Of a stretch of DNA of 64,000 nt, positions 51,615 through 61,136 are shown piece by piece. This stretch comes from Chloroflexota bacterium. GTDB taxonomy: Bacteria; Chloroflexota; Anaerolineae; Anaerolineales; UBA11579. Every line of letters starts with the position of its first letter. Within the stretch, counting starts at the first letter, position 1. Both the position numbers and the translations under genes were made by a program. Under the pieces are notes generated by a model, which was given only the letters and a program-made list of their open reading frames with translations, was not told the DNA's origin and made no database searches. Location of the stretch: positions 31,919 through 95,918 of the forward strand of contig VRUJ01000011.1 in the NCBI GenBank assembly GCA_019456165.1, written 5' to 3'.

Positions 51615-53678
51615 ATGAATGAATACAATACTCTAAACATCCGCAACGTCGCGTTGGTCTCGCACAGCAGTGCAGGAAAAACGATGTTGACGGAAGCTTT
51701 ACTCCATTACAGCGGGGTGACAACTCGCCTGGGGAAGATTGAAGATGGGTCAACAGTTTCAGATTTTGAAGAAGAGGAAATTCGCAGGGGTATCTCCCTC
51801 TCAACGTCGCTGATCCCTGTTGAATATAAGGATACAAAAATCAATTTCTTAGATACGCCTGGCTTCAATGATTTTGTAGGCGAGATGATCTCTGGACTAC
51901 GGGTCTCGGATTCAGCAGTTGTAGTTGTTGATTCTGTATCCGGGGCCGAAGTCGGAACCGAGATCGCTTGGAGTACCTGCGACCAGATCGGCCTACCGCG
52001 CTTTGTTTTAATCAATAAAATGGACCGCGATAACGCTAATTTCCGTCGAGCCCTTGATTCCGTGCAAGAGATTTCGGAGCAGCGTTTAATTCCCCTCCAG
52101 CTTCCCTGGGGAGAAAAAGAAGATTTCAAAGGTGTTCTAGATCTTCTGAGCATGAAAGCTTACACCAGTGACGGTAATGGTGAAGAAATACCTCCCGAAC
52201 ACGCCGAAGCGGTTGAAAGCGCTCGGATGGAATTGATCGAGGCAGCAGCAGAGGGGGATGATACTTTGTTGGAAAAATACCTGGAGGGCGGTGAGCTATC
52301 CCCAGAAGAAATAAATGAGGGGTTAGTCGGGGTTGTTCAAGCTAATACTTACATTCCGGTGTTAGTATCTTCTGCTACTGGAGAGATCGGTCTGCCACCT
52401 TTCTTGGATGCGATTGTCAATCTAATGCCTTCACCTGCAGACGCACCCCCAGTCGTGGCCGCGGGTAAAGATGGAGCTGAGGAATTGTCCGCTTCTGATG
52501 CTCGCCCTCTAGCTGCTTATGTTTGGAAAACCACAGCTGATCCATTTGTGGGTAAGATAACCTATTTGCGGGTATATTCTGGGGTGGTGACCTCCGATGG
52601 CCAGGTGTGGAACCAGACGAAAGAAAAGGATGAGCGTTTGGGCTCAATATATAATATGCGCGGCAAAGAACAGATAAGCGTCAAAACGGTGCACGCCGGA
52701 GATATCTTTGCAGCGCCAAAACTTGGGGAAACAGCTACGGGGGATACATTCTGTGATAAAGACCACCCATTAACCTTGCCGGTAGCTGAATATCCCAACG
52801 CTTTGTATCGAGTTTCCGTAAAACCCAAAACCCAAGCTGACTCAGCCAAGATGGGCCCCACGCTTACTCGTCTATCCGAAGAGGATATGACCCTTTCCTG
52901 GTACAACGAACCAACCACTCGGCAAACTATTTTACAGGGCATGGGTGACCAGCATATAGATGTCGCAGTTCGTAAAGCAGAGAAAAAGTTCCAGGTTCAT
53001 CTAGAAGTTGCTGAACCCTTGGTGCCATATCATGAAACTATAACAAAAACAGGAGATGCCCAATACCGGCACAAGAAACAATCCGGCGGTTCGGGACAGT
53101 TCGGTGAGGTGCATTTGAGGGTAGAGTCACTTAAAGACGAAGATTTTGAATTCGTAAACGAAGTATTTGGCGGGGCGGTTTCTCAAAGTTATATGGGCGC
53201 CATTGAAAAAGGTATTCGCACGGTAATGAAAGATGGGGTCATCGCGGGATATCCGGTGCATAGAGTGAAAGTTGCCGTAACAGACGGAAAGGAACATCCT
53301 GTTGATTCCAAACCAATAGCGTTCGAGATTGCAGCCCGGGAAGCTTTCAAATTGGCGGTAAATCAAGCTGGACCAGTGCTCTTAGAGCCTATCATGGATG
53401 TGCGCGTAACTGTACCAGAAGCCAGTATGGGCGATGTCTTGGGCGATCTAAATACTCGCAGAGCACGAGTTCAGGGGATGGATAGCAATAAAGGACGATC
53501 TATTGTTACTGCCACGGTGCCTTTGGCCGAGATGCTGCGCTATACTACCGAACTGCGCTCAATCACAGGCGGTCGTGGGGTATTCGCTATGGATGAATCT
53601 CATTATGAACAGGTACCCAATCATTTAGCACAAGATATAATCGCGGCACGCGCGAAGGCGAAAGAGGAAGAGAAATAA
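51615..53678 (+). CDS. Elongation factor G-like paralogue (EF-G2 type)
   Basis: A 687-residue translational GTPase with all five EF-G domains. The P-loop reads SHSSAGKT (16-23) instead of the AHIDAGKT of canonical EF-G, switch I reads RRGISLSTSL instead of RGITI, and NKMD is intact. Domain IV has the QSGGSGQFGEVHL block and domain V ends FAMDESHYEQVP. These changes are typical of the EF-G-like subfamily found in several phyla besides the main fusA. Roles proposed for such paralogues include ribosome recycling or slow translocation. No str operon genes (rpsL, rpsG, tuf) are near, which supports the paralogue reading. A hairpin terminator follows. Confidence 0.88.
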   Translation: MNEYNTLNIRNVALVSHSSAGKTMLTEALLHYSGVTTRLGKIEDGSTVSDFEEEEIRRGISLSTSLIPVEYKDTKINFLDTPGFNDFVGEMISGLRVSDSAVVVVDSVSGAEVGTEIAWSTCDQIGLPRFVLINKMDRDNANFRRALDSVQEISEQRLIPLQLPWGEKEDFKGVLDLLSMKAYTSDGNGEEIPPEHAEAVESARMELIEAAAEGDDTLLEKYLEGGELSPEEINEGLVGVVQANTYIPVLVSSATGEIGLPPFLDAIVNLMPSPADAPPVVAAGKDGAEELSASDARPLAAYVWKTTADPFVGKITYLRVYSGVVTSDGQVWNQTKEKDERLGSIYNMRGKEQISVKTVHAGDIFAAPKLGETATGDTFCDKDHPLTLPVAEYPNALYRVSVKPKTQADSAKMGPTLTRLSEEDMTLSWYNEPTTRQTILQGMGDQHIDVAVRKAEKKFQVHLEVAEPLVPYHETITKTGDAQYRHKKQSGGSGQFGEVHLRVESLKDEDFEFVNEVFGGAVSQSYMGAIEKGIRTVMKDGVIAGYPVHRVKVAVTDGKEHPVDSKPIAFEIAAREAFKLAVNQAGPVLLEPIMDVRVTVPEASMGDVLGDLNTRRARVQGMDSNKGRSIVTATVPLAEMLRYTTELRSITGGRGVFAMDESHYEQVPNHLAQDIIAARAKAKEEEK

Positions 53679-53706
53679 AAAGGGACTCAGAATAAATTGT
53701 TATATC

Positions 53707-53759
53707 AACCTTGTGAAGGATTGAGACTAAATGTCGCATTATCCTTCGCAAGGTTTTTT
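53707..53759 (+). terminator. Intrinsic terminator after the EF-G paralogue
   Basis: Stem AACCTTGTGAAGGAT / ATCCTTCGCAAGGTT (15 bp, one wobble) with a 19-nt loop and a six-T tail. The core matches the hairpin at 10239-10264. The rest of 53679-53963 shows no gene. Confidence 0.8.
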
Positions 53760-53993
53760 AAAAAAAATCAACCATTGAAATAATTGCAATTTAAACTTGT
53801 GGAAATAAGCCTATTGATTTAATGGCAAGTCAAAAGTCTGTGGTTACAACGGATTGTGTTGGGGTGTTGCATTGCATCGTTTCTAAAAAAATTCAGCGTC
53901 TTTTGGAATTTGCGGGGTAATCCATATTTTTGTTATATTTAATCCAACCATCGGATCTGAGATTTGAATCGATCAGGCCCAAGGAGGAGTCTG

Positions 53994-54470
53994 ATGAAGA
54001 ACAAAAGGTTTCTCTCCAGTAAAATCATTATGGTTGGCACGATTCTAGCGCTTTTGTCTTGCAGATTAGTAACTGGCAGCCCAGAAGCTACCGATGAGCC
54101 TGAATCAGAAGATGCTTCACCCCTGGCAAATACAGCCACATCTACCTTTGCCCCACCGACTGCTACACCTCTCCCCACACAAACTCCCACGCCCATAGGG
54201 CCGCCTTCATACTCTGAAGTGGTGGCTGCTTATCCTGAAGGTACTGATCTCTGCATAAGTGATTACTCAGTAGTAGAAGTCCTACCAGACGGACAATGGT
54301 CTCTCCAGGGCACCTTGGAATTTTCTTCGGGTGGAACTCTGTTGGAATGCTTTGGCGTAAAGGTGACCCTTGAAGTGCCAGTTACATTATATGGCACAAC
54401 CTTTCCCCCGGGGACAAAGTTGACTCTAGATAAGGATTTTAATTGGATAGAGGTTTCTGATTTTGATTAA
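53994..54470 (+). CDS. Small secreted lipoprotein with Thr/Pro linker
   Basis: 158 residues from the ATG at 53994, which has an AAGGAGGAGTCTG ribosome site; an upstream in-frame start at 53964 has none. A type II signal peptide with lipobox LLSC is followed by an acidic and Thr/Pro-rich linker (to about residue 70). The short beta-rich domain (YSEVVAAYPEGTDLCISDYSVVEV, LSSG-type turns, two Cys residues) is not recognised. It is monocistronic between terminator and convergent cytochrome gene. Probably surface-anchored; function unknown. Confidence 0.65.
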   Translation: MKNKRFLSSKIIMVGTILALLSCRLVTGSPEATDEPESEDASPLANTATSTFAPPTATPLPTQTPTPIGPPSYSEVVAAYPEGTDLCISDYSVVEVLPDGQWSLQGTLEFSSGGTLLECFGVKVTLEVPVTLYGTTFPPGTKLTLDKDFNWIEVSDFD

Positions 54471-54485
54471 TCAATAATTTCCAGG

Positions 54486-54944
54486 TCATCGCCCCATCAT
54501 TCCATCCGGCATCATGCCCATATTTCCAAGAGTGCGGATGTAGTTGATGACATCCCAACGTTCGTTTTCATCGTAAACTTCTTTAAAAGCGGGCATTGCG
54601 GAATTGAAGGGTGAGAAGTTGCCTCCCTCACTGATGCGGTAGAAAAGATAGGCATCTGAACGCATATGTTCGGTGGAAGCGATAGCCGCTGGTGCTGGGT
54701 CAAGTCCGGCCGAAGCTGGGCCATCACCTCGGCCGCTCTCACCATGACATGTCGCGCAGATACCCTGAAAGATCACTTCCCCTCGTGCGATTGAATCATT
54801 ATCAGCTGCCACTTGATTTACCAAATCGGCATATTCTGAGGGGATTCTTCCCAATGGATTGCCCATCATTCCCATCCCACAGGCGGATAAAAGCATTGCA
54901 AGAACGATAGGCATAAAATTCCAAAGAGTGTTTTTATTAGTCAT
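54486..54944 (-). CDS. Class I cytochrome c lipoprotein
   Basis: A 152-residue lipoprotein with lipobox LSAC (Cys22). A single c-type haem site is present: Cys63-x-x-Cys66-His67 in GICATCHGESGRGDGP, with Met117 in NSAMPAF as the likely distal ligand. The C-terminal helix ERWDVINYIRTLG is typical of class I. It would carry electrons on the outer face of the membrane. The ATG abuts the stop of the histidine kinase gene, so the two are translationally coupled. This suggests the kinase and the cytochrome are linked in sensing redox or an electron acceptor. The Met-rich tail is uncommon. Confidence 0.85.
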   Translation of the reverse strand: MTNKNTLWNFMPIVLAMLLSACGMGMMGNPLGRIPSEYADLVNQVAADNDSIARGEVIFQGICATCHGESGRGDGPASAGLDPAPAAIASTEHMRSDAYLFYRISEGGNFSPFNSAMPAFKEVYDENERWDVINYIRTLGNMGMMPDGMMGR

Positions 54945-57900
54945 TTAATTTGTTGGCAAGATGACCGTGAATGTTGCACCTTTACCTTCGCTACTCTTTA
55001 CTTCAATGCTGCCTTCGTTTGCTTCAACCATATCCCTGGATACCACCAAACCCAGCCCTTTACCGCGCCGTTTGGTAGTAAATAACGGTTCGAAGAGCTT
55101 ATCCATATTTTTCTTGAGAATACCCTCACCGGTATCTGTGATGGATACTCGCACTTGTTTCTCCTTTTTATTAGACCGAGCTTGAATGGTCAATTTTCCA
55201 CCTTTGGGCATTGCCTGGTATGCGTTGGAGATCAGGTTGTTCAAAACCAGGTCAATTTGGTGCGAGTCAACAAATATGGATGGTAACTTTGCAGGTAATT
55301 TGATTTCTACTTTAACATTTTCAGGTGGCGGGAACCTCTCCAAAGATACTTCCACAAGATCCGAAACTTTTACGTTTGCTCGGTCTCCTTGCCTTGCGCC
55401 AGTGAGGCTGAGCATGTCTGTAATGATCCTGGAGGATTGATCAACACTCCCGGAAATGATTTCCAGGTATTCGGTCACCTTTTTTTCGTCTTTTGGACGC
55501 ACTGTTTTGAGGTAATAGATCGCATTTGAAATCGCGGCCAAGGGGTTTCGCAGTTCGTGGCTGACTGTCCCGGCCATTTTTCCCAGAATGGCGAGGCGCT
55601 CATTACGAGACAATTTCTCTTGGGTTGTTTGCAGTTCTTGAGTTCTATCTGCGACCATTTCTTCCAAACTTTCGGAATATTCTTTCAATTTCTCATTCGC
55701 ACGGACTTTGTCTGTGGTATCCCTGGAGACAGTTAGAATCCCAATAATTTTCCCATCTTTTTTCAATAACCGAATACTGGTTTCACCATAATGGGATGTC
55801 CCATCTTTATGTAACCAATTAACTTCAAACGGTTCTGGAATATTTCCTTTTGAGATGGAAGTAAACATTTTTATGTATTTGGGGATGTCCTTAACCCGTA
55901 CTAGCGGTAATTTAGAAAAGTGTTTTCCTACAATCGCTTCCTCTGAATACCCCGTAATTTTAATAAAAGCGGGGTTGAAAGAGGTGATCATTCCTTTTAA
56001 ATCCAGAGAAACGATACCATCTGGAGCCAGCTCAAAAATATTTCTGTAGTTTTCTTCGGATTCTTTTAACTTTTTCTCCGCTTGTTTTCGCTCTCTAATA
56101 TCCCGCGTGATACCTAAAAAGGCATACGGGCTGCCGTCCGGATTATGAACAAAGTTGAATATGCTCTCGGTCCAAACTGTAGATCCATCTTTACAAATGT
56201 ATTCAAGCTCAATCGTACGACTCCAATTTGGATCTGCCTTGCCACTTTTTTCATGGGCAATAGCGCCAGAATATTCTTCCAACAGAAGCGCAAGAGAATC
56301 CGCAGTGTGAACATCTGTTAGTTTCTGGGTCATTGTTTCCTCTGCGGTGAACCCTCGCAGCCGTTCAATAGAGGGACTAACGTAAAGCAGATTTAGTTTT
56401 AAATCTAGCAGCCAGACCACATCACTTGCATTTTCCGCCAATAGTCTGTAACGTTCTTCACTTTCCTTAATTGCCTCAGCAGCCAATTGACGTTCGGTGA
56501 TATCCTGGAGAGTTCCAATCATTACCGTTGGTTTGCCTCCACTGTCAACCTCTTTCGCTTCGGGTGGGTTCCCTGAAATCCATCTTATGCTGTTATCTGG
56601 TCGGATGATGCGGTAGGTCAAAGCCCTTGGTGGAGCGCCTCCAGCAGCATCAGAAGCAGCGCTCTCCACCATTTCCCGGTCATCTGGATGGATAAGCCCT
56701 TCTAACACGGCATCCATGTTGTTGAATTTGTCACCTTCTGAGATTCCGTGGATTTTTAAACCCTCGTCTGAAAATCTGAAGGCATTATTCTTAAGGTTCC
56801 ATTCCCAGCTGCCTAACTGTGCTAGTCGCTGAGCTTTTTTCAAGCTGCGTTCGCTATCGAGCAGAGCCTGTTCAGCTAATTTACGTTCGATAAGTTCTAG
56901 TTGGGCCAGTTCGTATAAACGCGCATTCTCAATCGCAATGGCTGCTTGATTAGTTAGATTTTGGACGAGCAGGATCTCCTCGGGTGAAAAATCTCGAATT
57001 TCATCACTTTCATATAGCTCAACAAGACCAACAACCTGGTCGCGAGCAATCAGAGGCAGCATTAAAAGGGTTTGGATTTTCTCCTTTTTCATCAAATCTA
57101 ATTCATTTTTATCTGCCAACGGGTCGCTTATTTGTATAGTTAAAGGCTGACGGGTTTCCAACACTTGCTTGGTCGCGGGAAATTCATTTAAATCGTAAGT
57201 AGTCCCAGCAGGATCTTGTGTTTCCGGGTGACCAGGGTAGTAGTCTAGTAGGGATTCAACCAGGTTGCGCTCGGGGTCCCAAATAGATAAACTGCAGCCA
57301 CCAACATTTAACAGCTTTGGAATTTGTTCGATAACAGTTTGGAGAACTACCTCCAGGGATAGATTGGAACTGATCGCCGTGGAGGCTTCAAATAACGCCG
57401 TTATCTCATCGTGGCTTTTTTCCAGCGCCAAATCGGTTCGTTTACGTGCGGTGATATCTTCGGTGAGAATCACTACGTGATCAACTTCTCCTTTTTCATC
57501 CTTGATAGCGTAAAAATATTGGGATACCCAAGCTGCGCTCCCATCCCGGCTTCCAGCTGTCTTGATCTCCGGAGCGTGGAGAAAACCACCCTTTTGATAA
57601 ATTTGTTTTATTTCTTCTTGAAGAGAGCTAAGGTAAGAGTCTTTTTCATCGAAGACCAGTTTTTGCCTCTCCCTTGTTAGGTCATCTTGAATTGCTTTTT
57701 CAGGGATTGCCCAAATACCTTGCCATGCCTGGTTATAAGAGAGTAGTTTTCCGGTCGGGCTGCGTACAGAAATACCAATGGGTGAACGTTCGATGACAGC
57801 CTGGTACAGGGCTTCCTTTTCTTTAAGCGCTCCTTCAGCTAACTGCCGCCCGATTACCTCTTTCTGGATTTTTTCCAGAGCGATATTTATTTGGTTGGTT

Positions 57901-58451
57901 GAAAATGATTGTAATAGTGCTATCCCAATGAATGCCCCGCTGATAGTGAGTGTATAGGCAAGGTTATCGAAAGGTAGCATTGATGTACGGTTGATCTCGA
58001 TTGCTAGGGGTGTGAGGATACTTAATCCCACAATAAACCATTGTGCTCTAATATCCCAGAGCATAGAAGTTAATACTATTGCCAGGGCGAAAAAAAGTAA
58101 AAATGGTGCCGAGAAACTTGCGGAATAAAACCCAAACGAACCAAGGAATAGACACACCCCAATTGGAATGTACCTGGTCAGACGCCAATAACCACGCAGG
58201 GTTAAGAACCAGCCAACAATCACGGGGATATCCGTCATTAACACAATGGTGATGATAAACCTGTCAAAATCTGATAGGCTCCAAATGATAACTGAGGGGA
58301 TGAAAAAAGCTAGAATCGTTATAGACATCAAGACAAACACAACCTTGGTAAGATACTCTTGGCGTGCATCTTCCACATCAACAGATTGGGTAGCGGTCAC
58401 GCTTTGCCACAAGTTTTGCAATCTGGTTGAGAGGTTAATGTCTTTGTTCAT
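54945..58451 (-). CDS. Membrane hybrid-type sensor histidine kinase with PAS/GAF array
   Basis: A 1168-residue sensor kinase. About five or six N-terminal transmembrane helices (30-185) are followed by a PAS (about 205-335), GAF (about 350-515), three further PAS/PAC units (about 540-915, the first PAS_3 type with LGSWEWNLKNN), a HisKA domain with SHELRNPLAA and a HATPase domain (NLISNAYQAM, DTGEGI, GLGLVVS). No receiver domain is present. It senses small-molecule, redox or light cues and autophosphorylates at the His of the H box. No response regulator gene is adjacent, so the partner lies elsewhere. The coupled downstream gene encodes a cytochrome c lipoprotein. Confidence 0.9.
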   Translation of the reverse strand: MNKDINLSTRLQNLWQSVTATQSVDVEDARQEYLTKVVFVLMSITILAFFIPSVIIWSLSDFDRFIITIVLMTDIPVIVGWFLTLRGYWRLTRYIPIGVCLFLGSFGFYSASFSAPFLLFFALAIVLTSMLWDIRAQWFIVGLSILTPLAIEINRTSMLPFDNLAYTLTISGAFIGIALLQSFSTNQINIALEKIQKEVIGRQLAEGALKEKEALYQAVIERSPIGISVRSPTGKLLSYNQAWQGIWAIPEKAIQDDLTRERQKLVFDEKDSYLSSLQEEIKQIYQKGGFLHAPEIKTAGSRDGSAAWVSQYFYAIKDEKGEVDHVVILTEDITARKRTDLALEKSHDEITALFEASTAISSNLSLEVVLQTVIEQIPKLLNVGGCSLSIWDPERNLVESLLDYYPGHPETQDPAGTTYDLNEFPATKQVLETRQPLTIQISDPLADKNELDLMKKEKIQTLLMLPLIARDQVVGLVELYESDEIRDFSPEEILLVQNLTNQAAIAIENARLYELAQLELIERKLAEQALLDSERSLKKAQRLAQLGSWEWNLKNNAFRFSDEGLKIHGISEGDKFNNMDAVLEGLIHPDDREMVESAASDAAGGAPPRALTYRIIRPDNSIRWISGNPPEAKEVDSGGKPTVMIGTLQDITERQLAAEAIKESEERYRLLAENASDVVWLLDLKLNLLYVSPSIERLRGFTAEETMTQKLTDVHTADSLALLLEEYSGAIAHEKSGKADPNWSRTIELEYICKDGSTVWTESIFNFVHNPDGSPYAFLGITRDIRERKQAEKKLKESEENYRNIFELAPDGIVSLDLKGMITSFNPAFIKITGYSEEAIVGKHFSKLPLVRVKDIPKYIKMFTSISKGNIPEPFEVNWLHKDGTSHYGETSIRLLKKDGKIIGILTVSRDTTDKVRANEKLKEYSESLEEMVADRTQELQTTQEKLSRNERLAILGKMAGTVSHELRNPLAAISNAIYYLKTVRPKDEKKVTEYLEIISGSVDQSSRIITDMLSLTGARQGDRANVKVSDLVEVSLERFPPPENVKVEIKLPAKLPSIFVDSHQIDLVLNNLISNAYQAMPKGGKLTIQARSNKKEKQVRVSITDTGEGILKKNMDKLFEPLFTTKRRGKGLGLVVSRDMVEANEGSIEVKSSEGKGATFTVILPTN

Positions 58452-58846
58452 GATATCTATCCTCTATAAACAAGAAACAAGAACATACCTTGTTATCACC
58501 CTGAAATGTTGGGTGATTGACTCAACGGTTTAGATTTTGGTCTCCAAGTACTTCTGGTTCTTTGCTCGAATAACATCGCTTCGCGTTTGTGACTATGACG
58601 TGGGTTGCCTGCCCCCTCTCAGCAATTACTTATCACTAGATATTTTTGTCTACCACTATTATACAATAACTATCTGGGTGATTTATGTCTTAATAATATC
58701 AATAAGGTAATGACGAGCAATAAACACGGATTGCTAAGGTTTTATTAGCTCTTAATATTTATAACTTGAAGAAAATAGTTAAATCGAAAAAACCCCAGCA
58801 CTCGCGCTGGGGTTTTTATTTAATATTTATTTATGCTAAGTGGATA
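58452..58846. other. 395-bp intergenic region without a gene
   Basis: It lies between the histidine kinase start and the PAP2 gene end. Apart from the terminator at 58789-58817 I see no coding frame or structured RNA. A GAGG ribosome site for the kinase gene lies just before 58451. The region is AT-rich and probably holds the kinase promoter. Confidence 0.5.
58789..58817. terminator. Bidirectional intrinsic terminator
   Basis: A 9-bp stem AACCCCAGC / GCTGGGGTT with a 6-nt loop, A-tract on the left and T-tract on the right. It follows the PAP2 gene on the minus strand and would stop transcription in both directions. Confidence 0.8.
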
Positions 58847-59833
58847 TTACTCCGTTTCTGCTAGTCCCATTTTTATGAAAATCACTGGGGCTAAACCTGC
58901 AATCCAAAACCCGATAAGGCTGTATCGTAAATAGCGCAAGCTGTAGCTCAACAGGTCTGCTTCGCGTGGAAATACTGCTCCAAGCCCCAGGTAGAAAATC
59001 AATAAACCGCCTAGACCTATAACAAAACGTGCCAGCCGCTGGCCCAGCGTGCCCTTGGAGTTGAACCAGCCTCGCTTCGCTAACCACATCGCGCCAGCGG
59101 CCAGCCCGAAAAACGCTGCTGGTGAGGTGATTATATCGTTTGGATCAAGAGGTTCGATGGAGGTCAAGGGCTGGTCGTCTCTCGCGTTTTGTACCCATTC
59201 CGGAAGAGGTTGGTAGTCCCCAATAATCCCCAGGATCAATATCCCGATCAGGATCAGAGCTAAGGATACAGTGAAAACCGCACCTATTTGCTGGGACAAG
59301 GGTTTTGCTTGCAGCCAGGATTTCACCGGCGCTTCCAGGCGCAGGAATGCCCAAAGGATGGAAAAGCCGACTGTCCACCCAACCAAAACATCCAGGTAGA
59401 AGTGCACTCCTAACACCATGCGGGAGAGACCAATCAAGAAGATCAAGCTGAGCGCGGCTGGCCATACCCAACTACGTTTGACCGAAGTAGCAATAAGACC
59501 ATAAATGGATGCGGGCAGTTGGGAGTGTCCCGACGGAACCCCAAATGAAGCCTCACCACTTAAACCTTTTACCTCAGCCTCATACCAATATGGCCGTGGA
59601 AGGTGAAAAGCCCACTTCAACAGTGTATTAACACTACTGCTCAACAACAGAATCACACCGATGCGAATACCCAGACGTGAGTCAATAGACCATACTATCG
59701 CGGGCATCACAAAAATGTAGAATTGCTCGGTACCCAGAAAAGTGAAGAATTCCATAGGTGAAACCAACCAATCCCCCAAACCCTGCAAGAACAAGGTGAA
59801 TGCAATTCCGCTATCTAAAATCGCGTCTACCAT
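58847..59833 (-). CDS. PAP2-family membrane phosphatase
   Basis: A 328-residue polytopic protein with the three phosphatase motifs: KWAFHLPRP (KxxxxxxRP), PSGHS, and SRMVLGVHFYLD. About six transmembrane helices form the core, then two more helices at the C-terminus. It dephosphorylates a lipid phosphate such as undecaprenyl pyrophosphate or phosphatidate on the outer face. GAGGAGG precedes the ATG. It lies close to the M24 peptidase gene (88 bp) on the same strand, and they could share a transcript. The substrate is not determinable. Confidence 0.85.
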   Translation of the reverse strand: MVDAILDSGIAFTLFLQGLGDWLVSPMEFFTFLGTEQFYIFVMPAIVWSIDSRLGIRIGVILLLSSSVNTLLKWAFHLPRPYWYEAEVKGLSGEASFGVPSGHSQLPASIYGLIATSVKRSWVWPAALSLIFLIGLSRMVLGVHFYLDVLVGWTVGFSILWAFLRLEAPVKSWLQAKPLSQQIGAVFTVSLALILIGILILGIIGDYQPLPEWVQNARDDQPLTSIEPLDPNDIITSPAAFFGLAAGAMWLAKRGWFNSKGTLGQRLARFVIGLGGLLIFYLGLGAVFPREADLLSYSLRYLRYSLIGFWIAGLAPVIFIKMGLAETE

Positions 59834-59920
59834 CTTGGCCTCCTCTTATCATGCCACTCCGCTAATGTTTAAATACTTCTTGAACGATTATACAATAATC
59901 ATCTTTATAAATGTCGGATA

Positions 59921-61051
59921 TCAACCCACGATTACAAGTTCTCGCGGCAGTCCGGTGAAACTTTCGGTTCCATCTTCGGTTACCAGCATGTTGTCTTCGA
60001 TGCGCACTCCACCTCGGTCAGGCAGGTAAATACCAGGTTCTATTGTGAAAGTCATACCTGGTTCGAGGGGCCGGAGATTATCGGCTCGGATATATGGAGC
60101 TTCGTGAACTTCCATCCCTAATCCATGGCCGGTGCGGTGGAAGAAGTACTCGCCGTATCCCGCGACCTCTATCACTGCGCGGGCGGCCTTATCCACGTCG
60201 CTGCAGGTTGTTCCCGGAGAGACAGCTGCGCGCGCCGCAGCATTAGCATCCTGAACGAGCTGGTGAATTTTGGCGAACTCCTCATTCACCTCACCAACAC
60301 CGAATGTGCGCGTCATATCCGAGAAGTAGCCTCCAAAACTGGCGCCCCAGTCGATCACTAATAAATCACCGGAGGTTAACTGACGGTCGGAGGGAAAGGC
60401 GTGTGGGTTAGCGCTGTTTGGCCCCCCTGAGACTATTGGAGGGAAAGGCAGCGTTGGATCAGATTTGTGTTTGAATAATTGGGAAGTTAATTCAGCGGCC
60501 AAGTCGCGTTCGCTCATGCCAATTCTTATCTGGGGAATGGTCGCTTGCATGGCTTTTTCTGCGATACTGACTGCTTTACGCATAGCAGCGATTTCTTCAG
60601 CATCTTTATACATGCGCAATTGCCCGATGATCTCCTCTACGGCCACAAAATTAATTTCAGGAAGAACTGCTTCCAAGTAATGCAATTCCAACACACGCAT
60701 TGAGAGAGCTTCTACTCCAATCTGCCCATCGATAAATCCAACGGATTTTGCGGCCTGTTCAAATGCTCCCGGCCAGGTATTCGGGTCTTCGCCATATGTA
60801 AATGTCTTCAAATCGTAAGGCAGGTCAACTGTTTTCGCGCTTTCCAACTCCGGTAAAACTAGCAGTGGAGTGGAATTTGGCGCGAATACCGCTACTATCG
60901 GCCTTTCGCTCAGATGGAAGTGCATTCCTGTCAGGTACGTTAGGCTGGGGCCAGGGTTTAGGGCTATCCCGGCCAAGTTAGTGTTTTCGAGCGCTGAAAT
61001 TAATTTTTGCTGGCGATTTAGGACCGGCGAATTGTTTTTTTGTGAAGCCAT
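59921..61051 (-). CDS. M24 family metallopeptidase (Xaa-Pro aminopeptidase-like)
   Basis: A 376-residue protein with creatinase-type N-terminal domain (residues 1-150) and a pita-bread M24 catalytic domain. Metal ligands are visible: Asp in VIDWGA, Asp in SDMTRTF, His in HRTGHGLGM, Glu in TIEPGIY and Glu in RIEDNM. The VEEIIGQLRMYKDAEEIAAMR linker is standard. It cleaves an N-terminal residue next to Pro or a related dipeptide in the cytoplasm. GAGGAGCTCC precedes the ATG. Family assignment is secure; the exact substrate is not. Confidence 0.9.
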   Translation of the reverse strand: MASQKNNSPVLNRQQKLISALENTNLAGIALNPGPSLTYLTGMHFHLSERPIVAVFAPNSTPLLVLPELESAKTVDLPYDLKTFTYGEDPNTWPGAFEQAAKSVGFIDGQIGVEALSMRVLELHYLEAVLPEINFVAVEEIIGQLRMYKDAEEIAAMRKAVSIAEKAMQATIPQIRIGMSERDLAAELTSQLFKHKSDPTLPFPPIVSGGPNSANPHAFPSDRQLTSGDLLVIDWGASFGGYFSDMTRTFGVGEVNEEFAKIHQLVQDANAAARAAVSPGTTCSDVDKAARAVIEVAGYGEYFFHRTGHGLGMEVHEAPYIRADNLRPLEPGMTFTIEPGIYLPDRGGVRIEDNMLVTEDGTESFTGLPRELVIVG

Positions 61052-61136
61052 TGGAGCTCCTCATTGAAGTTATTAGATGGAAATGTTTCTTGGAATCAAA
61101 ATTCTAGTTCAAACAGTTATATTTGAAATAATACCA

